Shown: in pieces, positions 41,587-49,991 of the stretch
How the letters are laid out: the number at the start of each line of letters is the position of its first letter
How positions within the stretch are numbered: position 1 is the first letter of the stretch
Assembly: GCA_900095095.1 (NCBI GenBank)
Contig: FMBT01000037.1
Span: forward strand, 1-49,991
DNA length: 49,991 bases
Direction: 5' to 3'
Source: Fragilariopsis cylindrus CCMP1102
Lineage: Eukaryota > Bacillariophyta > Bacillariophyceae > Bacillariales > Bacillariaceae
Translations under genes and position numbers: made by a program
The notes under the pieces: model-generated
Told to the model about the DNA's origin: nothing
Databases searched by the model: none
What the model saw: only the letters and a program-made list of their open reading frames with translations

Positions 41587-41866
41587 GCAGTCAGGCTACA
41601 ATCTTATAAATTGTAACACCTCTTATGCAACGATACGTCATGTGTAGATTATTTCCCATTTGTATTGAATATCCAGTATTTCTATGCCACTAATGATAAT
41701 ACTGTAGTAAAAATAATGATAATGACAGCAATAATAATAATAATAATAATAATAGTAAGTAGGATTAGTAGTCCGTCCTAGTTGAACAATCTTTAAGAAG
41801 GTATTAACACTATAGACATAATAATTGTAAACAGAAATAAATATTACAGCCATTTTGATCTATCAT

Positions 41867-43336
41867 TTAACTGTATCGTACTTGATAGAGACCACTTTTA
41901 GTAATATTTCTGACACCCTTGTATGGTTGGTAAGATTCCCCGGTAATGCTCAAACCACTGACCGTCAAACCACTCACAGACGTTAAAGGAATCTTCCAGT
42001 GAAGTGACAAATTAGGAGGCTGAATTTTTTCATCTTCGTCTTCATCATCGTCATGCTTGTTGTGTTTTTTGGGTGGAGTTAGTTTAAGCGTTGCCGTGAG
42101 CTGTGCACGTGGCATGTTTGGGTAGTCCGCTAGTTTGCCCAGTGTCCATTTAGCGACCTTCCCCGCTTCATCATATACGACCGATCCAATCGATACCTGG
42201 AAGGTAGCAGTCCAGACTTGTTTGGGAAGTGGAATAGTTATGGCAACGTCTTCTACCATCATTCTTATATTACTGTTGCGCGAGGCGCTAGTAATTAGGG
42301 AAGAAAGAGATTTCGCTCGAACAGTGACTAAGAGTCGGGCTGACAAGTCAACTTCCGAGCTGTTATTGGTACCATTACTAAAATCTTCCGGCTTGGAAAC
42401 GTTCCATTGGGAATGACATTCTAATGGTGGAGAAAAATTCGACTTTCGATCAGGGCTGAGAGAATACTTCATAAGTTCAAATTTGCCATCAGGAGGGACA
42501 AAGCTAACAACTTTATCTCGATCGAAACGTCCATATCGAACACACGGATGGAAGGAACAATCGTCGATCAATCCAGGGTCTTTGAAGGTCAAGAGTAGAT
42601 CAGGAACGCCACTAAGGCTACATTGGCATTGAACAGATCCGGATACATCCGAATATACGATATTCCCCGTCACTGCATCAATGATTGCGTCGATTTCCTC
42701 CACGATATCCATATATATTTCATTTTGTGTATAAACAACTCCATCCGCTCTCCAGGGCATATTATTAATCATTCCAGTGGGTAGCGCATCGGAAACATTC
42801 GTGTTTGAAAATACCGCAGCAGAAATTTTTGACATAACCGTTGGTGGTCGAATCATAGCTTTTAGGGCATTCGGTTCGGTTGTGAGGGGCCAACCGTAGT
42901 CAACCATTTCTTCTAGGAGCTGGTAAACAATGGAAAAGTTTTCCTTCACGGCTGATTCATCCGCCGGACTTCCAAAATAATCAACAAATATATCCGCAAT
43001 TCGATGCAAGAATTCGATTATCATTAACGGACTGACTTCTGCTGGAATAACGGCCAGATATGATAAACCATCCCGTAGGATACTTATGATGTATACCGTC
43101 CCATGATCACCATTAGGAACCTCCATAACGGGAAGAACGGCTAGGGGTAGCAACAATTGTTGTTCTTCGTTGCTCAGAAGCGAGGTGGTTGTCGATAAAC
43201 CTCCATGGTGTGAAATTCCCTTCGATGCTTTTTCCCAAAAATAGTCACAGACTGATCGTGAAATGATGGTACCACGAAAATGCCGTTCAATTAAAACTTC
43301 ACCGGTCGGTGATAAGATAAACATTGACTGAATCAT
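41867..43336 (-). CDS. AP3M: AP-3 adaptor complex subunit mu
   Basis: A 489-residue medium chain. The N-terminal longin-like domain begins MIQSMFILSPTGEVLIERH and continues to a DYGWPLTTEPNALKAMI segment typical of mu chains. The mu-homology domain begins at about residue 195 (the WRADGVVYTQNEIYMDIVEEIDAII block) and shows SGVPDLLLTFKDP and the AP-3-like FHPCVRYGRFDRDKVVSFVPPDGKFELMKYSL. AP-3 sorts cargo from endosomes or TGN to vacuole/lysosome-related compartments; the mu chain recognises tyrosine-type signals. Length fits the family (~415-490), with a short acidic insert in the C-terminal part. The start codon gives the expected longin N-terminus. It is divergent from the RNase H2A gene. 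Confidence 0.93.
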   Translation of the reverse strand: MIQSMFILSPTGEVLIERHFRGTIISRSVCDYFWEKASKGISHHGGLSTTTSLLSNEEQQLLLPLAVLPVMEVPNGDHGTVYIISILRDGLSYLAVIPAEVSPLMIIEFLHRIADIFVDYFGSPADESAVKENFSIVYQLLEEMVDYGWPLTTEPNALKAMIRPPTVMSKISAAVFSNTNVSDALPTGMINNMPWRADGVVYTQNEIYMDIVEEIDAIIDAVTGNIVYSDVSGSVQCQCSLSGVPDLLLTFKDPGLIDDCSFHPCVRYGRFDRDKVVSFVPPDGKFELMKYSLSPDRKSNFSPPLECHSQWNVSKPEDFSNGTNNSSEVDLSARLLVTVRAKSLSSLITSASRNSNIRMMVEDVAITIPLPKQVWTATFQVSIGSVVYDEAGKVAKWTLGKLADYPNMPRAQLTATLKLTPPKKHNKHDDDEDEDEKIQPPNLSLHWKIPLTSVSGLTVSGLSITGESYQPYKGVRNITKSGLYQVRYS

Positions 43337-43989
43337 GGTCCTGTTGTTGTGTTTCGTTCAAATTATACAAAGCGATCTTTTATGTAGTATTGTGATTCCC
43401 TCTCTTCCAAAACTCATGCCAATTAAGGTTGTATCGAGCAATAAAATATTCGATGATGTTGTGTCTTCGTGTCTCAGAAAGTAGTGAGATAAGAAAAGGT
43501 ATGGATATTAGGACTAACACGCAAAGGTAGAATACAGTACAAATCATACATAACTCCTACGTCATGTTTTATGTATTTGGAGATTCTGACAATATTAGAG
43601 GTAAAATAACTTTCTATGAAAATTTTACAAATAAAAAAACAAACTACCACACCCTCTTCAATCATTTCATTATTTTGGCGCGAATCGATTAAAGCATTGC
43701 TTTCAATGCTTTCCTTCACGAATTCGAAAATAATCGTAAAGCATTGTATTATTAATTATTATAATACTGTATAAGTTGTATACAGTACGTATGTACAGCT
43801 ACAATTAATTATACAATACATCTTTGTCTTTTGGTCTACAGTACTTGCAACTTTATATTGTATCGTCGATACAAGTTCCCAGTATTACCACCATCCGCTA
43901 CAGACTACCATAAGCCCACCCTACGAAGCTACAGAATTTGCTTTGCTACATCTATCGGAAAAAAGAGAAAAATTCCCTGCAACAAATAA
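43337..43989. promoter_or_regulatory. divergent promoter region (AP3M / RNASEH2A)
   Basis: 653 bp between two divergent start codons. AT-rich apart from an E2F-like motif at 43673-43684 (listed separately). No other known element was recognised. Confidence 0.5.
43673..43684 (+). promoter_or_regulatory. E2F/DP-like site TTTTGGCGCGAA
   Basis: A match to the E2F consensus TTTSGCGC with its extended flank. It lies 306 bp upstream of the RNase H2A start, a DNA replication/repair gene of the kind often under E2F control in plants and animals. Use of the site here is inference. Confidence 0.45.
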
Positions 43990-45671
43990 ATGATGGAAGA
44001 CCAAAAGCATGAAGAATCAGTCGGAGAGAATAATGGATCATCTACCCCTGATCTAGAACAGAAATCAGAAACGAATAATGACGACGAAGGAGATGATGAT
44101 AAAACGTCGGCAGTTGTCGTCTATTGCACGTGCCGTCATGCAACGTTGTGCAAGAAATGTGGTATTCCAATGAAATCAAAAGATGATACCAAAAGAGTTG
44201 TCAGATCATTAGTCGTTGATGAACGTCCTCCACTCGCAAGCGTATATGGAAATGGTCCTTTAATTGTATCCGACGTTCCAAATTCTGCTATCACAAGCGA
44301 GGTTGTCCTCGGTATTGATGAAGCAGGAAGAGGTTGTGTGCTTGGTCCGATGGTGTATGGATGCGCTTATTGGAGCGTGGACGTTGACGAAACCAAAAGT
44401 ATTCCCAGTGGATTCCGTGATTCCAAGACACTCAATGAGAAAGGTAAGTTAGTAGTAATACAGTATGTTCCTTGTTCTTGTTCTTGGAAAAAAAATATTC
44501 AAGTTGTCTAATTTTGATTTTATTCATTCTTATTTTATTCATTCTTATTTTATTCATTCTCTCGTTCCTCGTTCGTTGGTTGTAGATAGGGAACGTCTTT
44601 TCGAAGAATTAAGTGGTAAGTTACGTGTAGTGTAGTAAGTCTGTTGTTGTGATTATTTGTCATCAATAATTCAAACATGCTGAAATATTGCCCCTTTTTT
44701 TTCTAACTCATTCCTGCTCATTTACGATAATAATGATAATAATTAATGAAACTAAAAGAAAATGCCGACATTGGATTCGCTTTAAGGTCAATCTTACCAT
44801 CAGAAATTTCGCGAAGTATGCTTCGTAAACCAATTGATATATACAATTTGAATGAAATGAGTCACGACGCAACTATAACATTGATTCGAAAAATTGTTGA
44901 AAATGGTAAAGTTAAAGTTAAGACGGCGTTTATTGATACAGTTGGTAATCCCAACTCATATAAAAGAAAATTGGAACGAGAGTTTCCTGGTATACAGTTT
45001 GTTGTTGAAAGCAAAGCTGATGCAAACTATGCACCGTGTTCGGCGGCGTCCGTAGGTAAGACCAAAAAGAAGTACGAAGATAAAATTACAGCAACAAAAT
45101 CTCGAGCATTGAAACTTGATTGTAGATTATCCTATCTCTCTCAAAATACTATCCTAATCTTTCTCTATCTATATATATATCCTATACGTAAATGATGGTG
45201 CAGTGGCCAAAGTCATGCGAGATAGAATGCTGGAAAGCTGGAAATATTCGGAATCGTCTTCTGGATTTGATTGCGATATCTCTCGCGACTTTGGGTCTGG
45301 TAAGAGTTTTGTCTCGTCTTTAATTGTCGTTGGTTTTTTTGATTTGGCGATAGACTTCTCACTCTCTTTGTTTTTTCAAACGAATTTGTTTAATAGGATA
45401 TCCGAGTGATCCAAAATGTAAAACATGGATGGACAATTTGCACGGAGGGAAGGTATTTGGATACAATGATTTTTTACGATTTAGTTGGGCACCCACTAAG
45501 CATCGATTAGAAGAACATGGTGTCCCAGTTGTATTTCGTGCAGATTTGGACGACGACGATGATGAAATTGAACAACAGAAAGGAATGCAGAATTTTCTAC
45601 AAAAGAAACGCAAAAGACTGGGATATTTCGAAAAAAGAAACATTCGAGTGAATAATTCTCTTTTCGAATAG
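43990..45671 (+). CDS. RNASEH2A: Ribonuclease H2 subunit A, five exons
   Basis: Catalytic subunit of RNase HII type; it cleaves RNA in RNA/DNA hybrids and removes misincorporated ribonucleotides in the nucleus. Exons are 43990-44443, 44586-44615 (30 nt), 44759-45055, 45204-45299 and 45397-45671. All four introns are GT-AG, 97-148 nt, all phase 1, and splice to 383 residues. Motifs: GIDEAGRGCVLGPMVYG with the catalytic Asp-Glu pair, FRDSKTLNE, FIDTVGNP, the ESKADA segment, SAAS, and YPSDPKCKTW followed by FLRFSW. The N-terminal ~90 residues are an acidic extension with a Cys cluster (CTCRHATLCKKCG), which could bind zinc and is not part of the core family. The C-terminus after about residue 350 is acidic then basic, nuclear-localisation-like. 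Confidence 0.93.
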
Positions 45672-45773
45672 AGTAGCGACAAAGATCTTTGGAAAAAAAT
45701 ACCCTGCTTCGAACAACTTCTTAATGGAATCAAATATAGATGAACGAATCTGGCTTCCTGGGGGTGATTGAAG

Positions 45774-45805
<32 letters not shown>

Positions 45806-46779
45806 TATATAGATATATAATATATAAATATATGGTGATCCGGCATCGATGTTTAACAATAATCTTTAAGATCTACCAAGGTTTTCTTCAATCTATCTCC
45901 CACTACCCGTAGTAACTTCACTTTTTCTAGGTTCAACCCGCAGATTTTGCGACATAGTAGGGTTGATACGATCTTTTCGTGCAAGTAAAACTAACTTTTC
46001 ACAAGAAGAGATCCCACTAGCCACATAGCCTAAACTTGTACAGTACAGTATATCATTTACTTGGGCTTAGGCTTAGGCTTACTGTAGGCTATGTAAGTGT
46101 AGTACCTACATATCATATATATCATATTCAATATCTGTAACAACAGCACGGTCGGCGAATTTTTGATGACACTTTCTTTGGGAAAATTTTTCAGTCTGGA
46201 AATCGCTAGAAAATAATGTGCTGTACAGAACATAATAGTAATAGGTGTTATTTCTTTACACGTCTGAGTGAAACTGATTGAATCCAATCACTGCGAGTGA
46301 GTAGAATTCAGGAAAGCGCTGATTGATTCGACGTCGTAAATTCAACGGCGTTGACGCGTAATTTTGTCCACGACTGACACATCAGCGGTTCGCTCGCTCA
46401 TGTCTTCAATTGTGACATCCCCATGTGACTCCGACCGTTTGCTACCGGTTCGCTCTAATCCGTGTTTAGGAGTTCTGTCTCAAAAAGCGACGTCAAACGG
46501 TATCCGCCGTTGATGTCTGAGAGTTTTTAAGACGATTGACGCTGGTTTCTTTATTACGTATACTCCAATTCTTACTCATTCTCGAATTCACTACATCATC
46601 GATGTTTTTCGCACTGATCGTCTCACAATAGAATTTTCCACCTAAACTAAACAAGAATCAATACAAGCAAACCATAAAAAGCATACCAAACTAAACAACC
46701 ATAATTTACGAAACATACAAACCACAATACCGTACTACAAATAATATAAACAAAAACTTCATATACAACAACAACAACA
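45672..46779. other. intergenic spacer with (TA)n tract
   Basis: It starts with the 3' region of the RNase H2A gene and a TA microsatellite (45773-45834). A GGCTTA/CTTAGG repeat of three units lies near 46064-46081. The 300-480 bp before the next gene are richer in GC and CpG (GACGTC near 46330, GACGCGT near 46353, GCGACGTCA near 46487), suggesting a promoter. No gene was recognised. Confidence 0.5.
45773..45834. repeat. (TA)n microsatellite
   Basis: Alternating TA tract with a few interruptions, about 100 bp after the RNase H2A stop codon. Confidence 0.9.
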
Positions 46780-47286
46780 ATGATTTCCAGAATAGTTTCA
46801 ACACGAGTCGCAAGTCGTCACCTTATCAGCAGAGTCAATGGTATCAATAGTATCGCCAGTCCGATGCAATTTCAATCTCGTTCATTATCTTCACTTGATA
46901 AATTGAGGAGCGCTCTTGAGGAATACAAATCAAAAAAGTAAGTACACTTTACAATAAGAAATGTATCATGCGCTTTCTTTTTCTTCTCTTTTTTATAACT
47001 ACGTACAATATACTCACTTATCCGTCTTTCTGTTCTTCTTCTATTTCTTCTTTCAATCAAAATTATTAGTTACTCACAAAGTATACCAAGTCGATTCAAG
47101 AAGGATATTGTTTGTGCTGCCAAAGAAAAGGAAACAGAACATGTCGTAATCGAAGGCCTACAAAAAGTTGTTGCTAATATCGGTGGCACTCATCAAGTGT
47201 CACGTCAGGATTTGGAAACAATATTCTCTGAAGTTGGTTCGTCTGATGGACGGATTTCATGTGAACAAATGATGAAATTACTTTAA
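46780..47286 (+). CDS. Small mitochondrial-type protein, two exons, function unknown
   Basis: Exons 46780-46937 and 47070-47286 with a 132-nt GT-AG intron (GTAAGT donor, ATTAG acceptor, phase 2) give 124 residues. The first ~38 residues are Arg/Ser-rich with no acidic residues and fit a mitochondrial presequence. The mature part starts around SLDKLRSALEEY and is mostly helical, with an IPSRFKKDIV segment and a C-terminal EF-hand-like stretch (SEVGSSDGRISCEQMMKLL). Only one such loop is present and its Ca-ligand pattern is incomplete, so calcium binding is doubtful. I do not recognise the family. Both exons are needed: neither makes a sensible protein alone. Confidence 0.75.
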
Positions 47287-47757
47287 TCAGAAATTGTAAT
47301 TTCCGCCTGAACAAAAAATAATGTACAGTAGAGCGAGGGGAGAGGGGTCCCCTCCAGTTTTTAATACGACAATGAACATAATACGCACACGCACTATGAC
47401 AAGCTAGAAAAAATAAATCAACGATACAATAGATAAAGAAGAAGTATCATTATAATATAAATATTCAATTGCTATATACATTCTTTCTTTCACTTTTCCT
47501 TCTATTAATGGTTTTCATTACATCATACAGACATACAATTAGTAATATGATTTATAGTTAGAAAACAATTGCATAGTAGTTAATGATTGTCTTGAGTTGG
47601 TTCTATCGATTTATTCATATGTTGATAGAAGTCAATCAAAAACAGGATCAGCTGTATGTGTCTTAAGCGCTTGGTACTTGTTTCTAAAATATTGGTTAAG
47701 TAGTTAACGCTAGTGATTAGTAGTTCATATTAGTAAGCATAAATGTTAATTAAATAA
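47287..47757. other. convergent 3' spacer
   Basis: Between the small mitochondrial-type gene (plus) and the VDR gene (minus); AT-rich with both 3' ends. No feature was recognised. Confidence 0.55.
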
Positions 47758-49602
47758 TTATATATTTGACTGCATTTCCTTCTTCTTCTTCTCCTTCTTC
47801 TCAAGGATGTCCTTCCTATAGAAATCAAGGGGTGGTGAACCAGCAGCTATAGCACCAGGAGACTTATCGGTATTGTCAACAGCGAAAAGTTCAAATGGTT
47901 CAATACCGGCCGAACGTAATTTTGGATATATCGTTTCATTTCTTTCTGATTCTGAAGGTAATGATCCATCGGCTGTACATAATAACCCACCTAAGTATCT
48001 TTGACCTACACTGGCAGCGGCACCGGCATAATGCATGATTACATAAGACAGATCATCAGCACAATCGACAAGAGTCCAAAATTCATCGGATGTAACACCA
48101 TTATCAAGGACACTAAATCGAAATGTACCAGGCACTTTGCCGTCTCTGACTCTGTAATGTCTCTTCGCCCAAACTTGACGTCCGTCAAGAGTTTCGACTC
48201 TGAAGACAGGATCATACCACATACTTTTACCACCAATGGCTTCATAGAATATTTGATTCTGGGATGGGAATTGATCATATGCGACATTCGCCCCAGCTGC
48301 TACTTTCCATGATATATCAGTATTTTCACTACCATCTAACGAACTATCGTCATCTAAGTGTCCAATCAAAATCTTTCTAGCAACTTCCTTCGTTAATGGC
48401 TTATTTCTAAATGTCTTCATTGGAGTTACTACTGGTAACGTAGGTATTTTTGCATCACAATTAAAGATATTATTCTTTTGTAGGATACAGAAACTAAAAT
48501 CTCTCAATAGTTCTGATTCGTATGAAACAATTGTTCGGTAGGATGCAACTTGATCACTCGTATCGACAGCAGTCAATGCATCAAGGCATTCTTTACACTT
48601 TTCATCAGCAACACACTTTTGTACACAATCACCACATTTCGTTATCATATTATAGAATTCTTTCGCATTTGTAACTGGACCCTTCTCCCATGTTGCATCA
48701 ATAGAATGTTTCACCCAATCAATTGGAGCATAGTATTGATTAAAGAATAGCATTAATGCATAAGTGAAATCATCTGTTGTCCATCGATCGAATAGTTCTA
48801 TCATCTGTTCATCCAATCGTTTGGCACTTGCAGTACGACTCCAGGCAAATACAGTACTAATCGATGGTGATTCAGGATCGTACGGGCCACATAGTGATAA
48901 AAGTTTACTACTTCCTCCTTTATTGCAGTCCAAAGCAAATTGACCGACCTCCTTTTCATCAATGGATGATGTCTCCTTCCTCATTTGAAACAAGTCATTG
49001 ACGTAAGATATATCAATATCTCTTTCTAAATTGAATACGACCAATACATCTGCATCTAAAGCTTTCTGTTTGATAATATTTGGAAAATCTTCTTCGTTCT
49101 CTGGCATGAGAATAATATCGGCAACAACCATGTCATCCGAAAACCATTTCGCTTTTCTCTGTAATTGTTCTGCTGCTTCTAAGATGGATGGATTCCCGTA
49201 TGGTGAATTGGAACCAAATTTAGATTTGACATCATACGCATTGTGAGGGAGAATGAATAATGATTTGCCGATTACAGTCTTCGATGATGATGATGATAAT
49301 TCGTTGGACACCCCACATGTTTCTTCTGACGATGCAATGCTCATCATCTGTACTGTATTCCGAGAAATATTCGACTTTGATCTCGATACCGACCTCCTCA
49401 TTTGGCTTATCCTATTCGTCCTGACATCATCGGTAAATAAAATTCGTGTACCATCGAATGCAGTGGCAGCACTTCCAGTAGTCCTCGACGACGACGACGA
49501 CGACGAAAAAGACAGTACAGGTGTAGGTATTACGAGTGTAACTATAGTCAGTACCGTCGCGATGACAACGATACCGTGGCGAGCTATGATATGAATCGGC
49601 AT
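47758..49602 (-). CDS. VDR: Violaxanthin de-epoxidase-related protein (VDR), plastid preprotein
   Basis: The frame opens at 49737, but the ATG at 49602 is preferred: it gives a hydrophobic signal peptide (HGIVVIATVLTIVTLVIP) followed by VLSFSSS, fitting the signal-plus-transit design of diatom plastid proteins. This start gives 614 residues. The VDR core begins near residue 300 with the Cys-rich block (CGDCVQKC, DEKCKECLDAL), YRTIVSYESELL, CILQKNNIFNCD, then the lipocalin-like barrel with WKVAAGANVAYDQFPSQNQIF, MWYDPVFRVETLDGRQVWAKRHYRVRDG and GQRYLGGLL. These match VDR rather than classical VDE. VDE family enzymes convert epoxy-carotenoids in the thylakoid lumen; the substrate of VDR is not established to my knowledge. 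The ~180-residue region between transit peptide and Cys block is folded-looking. The Lys-rich C-terminus differs from the Glu-rich tail of VDE. Confidence 0.92.
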   Translation of the reverse strand: MPIHIIARHGIVVIATVLTIVTLVIPTPVLSFSSSSSSSRTTGSAATAFDGTRILFTDDVRTNRISQMRRSVSRSKSNISRNTVQMMSIASSEETCGVSNELSSSSSKTVIGKSLFILPHNAYDVKSKFGSNSPYGNPSILEAAEQLQRKAKWFSDDMVVADIILMPENEEDFPNIIKQKALDADVLVVFNLERDIDISYVNDLFQMRKETSSIDEKEVGQFALDCNKGGSSKLLSLCGPYDPESPSISTVFAWSRTASAKRLDEQMIELFDRWTTDDFTYALMLFFNQYYAPIDWVKHSIDATWEKGPVTNAKEFYNMITKCGDCVQKCVADEKCKECLDALTAVDTSDQVASYRTIVSYESELLRDFSFCILQKNNIFNCDAKIPTLPVVTPMKTFRNKPLTKEVARKILIGHLDDDSSLDGSENTDISWKVAAGANVAYDQFPSQNQIFYEAIGGKSMWYDPVFRVETLDGRQVWAKRHYRVRDGKVPGTFRFSVLDNGVTSDEFWTLVDCADDLSYVIMHYAGAAASVGQRYLGGLLCTADGSLPSESERNETIYPKLRSAGIEPFELFAVDNTDKSPGAIAAGSPPLDFYRKDILEKKEKKKKEMQSNI

Positions 49603-49991
49603 TTTTACAAATTCTACAATGTTTTCAGAGTGAATGGCAAGTGAATTGTAAATTGTAACGGCAGTGAAACTATGGGCATGCCATAAAATTAATAGAGTGT
49701 TGAAAAAAGATACAATTTTATCGAACTGACCCGACACATCGTGACTTACTCAGCGATTATTGATTTGATATATTCAGACATGGATAAAAAATATAGAGTT
49801 AAAATCTTATTTTAGTTGAGTATAGAGTCAAGAATGATAACTTATAGTTACCAGTAGTATGTATGTTCAATATGGTGACAAAATTGACCACAGCATCAAT
49901 GATCCTCAACAGCATCAATCAGAGAATGAATGGATCAACAATGGACTTTACGCGAATTTGTATACAGTAAAATAAAATAGATGCTGGCTGG
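49603..49991. other. region upstream of VDR, to window end
   Basis: Presumed VDR promoter and leader. The VDR frame stays open to 49737 but without a targeting-type sequence. Nothing else was recognised up to the edge. Confidence 0.45.

Noticed and set aside
46065..46081. GGCTTA/CTTAGG repeats as a possible interstitial telomere tract
   Set aside because: Only about three imperfect units and not the TTAGGG sequence expected of stramenopile telomeres.
1..49991. tRNA, rRNA and CRISPR features
   Set aside because: I looked for B-box-like GGTTCGAATCC motifs, rRNA-like conserved blocks and regularly spaced repeats in the spacers and found none that hold up.

Overview
This window looks like nuclear DNA of a photosynthetic stramenopile, most probably a diatom. 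The evidence is a violaxanthin de-epoxidase-related (VDR) protein, several precursors with a signal peptide followed by an SF/AF-type motif that suits a plastid within the secretory system, short GT-AG introns (about 60-320 nt), AT-rich spacers with (TA)n tracts, and proteins rich in Asn/Ser/Asp runs. The species cannot be named from sequence alone. No rRNA, tRNA or CRISPR array was found.

Left arm (1-24181): the C-terminal end of a SNF2/BRM-type remodeler with a bromodomain (cut by the window edge), a TALE homeodomain protein, a DHX35-like DEAH helicase, a small secreted protein with a repeated GRFAV motif, an F-box/Sel1-repeat protein, an unrecognised Ser/Asn-rich protein with a second exon, 5-formyl-THF cyclo-ligase (three exons), a secreted or plastid-type unknown, a DDX55/Spb4-type DEAD helicase, an AIM24-family mitochondrial protein, and a convergent pair of divergent paralogues with secretory/plastid presequences.

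Middle (24182-34504): one 10.3-kb tyrosine-recombinase retroelement of the DIRS order with a PAT/Ngaro-like layout A1-ORFs-B1-A2-B2. A (181 bp) and B (269 bp) are each present as two identical copies. It encodes a Gag-like protein with FG motifs and a Cys/His cluster, an RT/RNase H with one frame break, a tyrosine recombinase in an overlapping frame, and a fourth, multiply frame-broken ORF of unknown function. Its leader holds a small ORF that is a diverged copy of an internal Gag segment. The element ends 77 bp from the stop codon of the next gene.

Right arm (34505-49991): an RRM plus FtsJ-type methyltransferase fusion, a type II membrane glycosyltransferase with a duplicated stem and flanked by two copies of a dispersed repeat, a C2-like protein, AP-3 mu, RNase H2 subunit A (five exons) with an E2F-like site upstream, a small mitochondrial-type protein, and VDR.

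Most host genes are unrelated housekeeping genes on both strands. A recurring oddity is that five reading-frame breaks in four host genes and one in the RT all have the same sign, as if one base were missing each time. This most simply suggests base deletions in the assembly.
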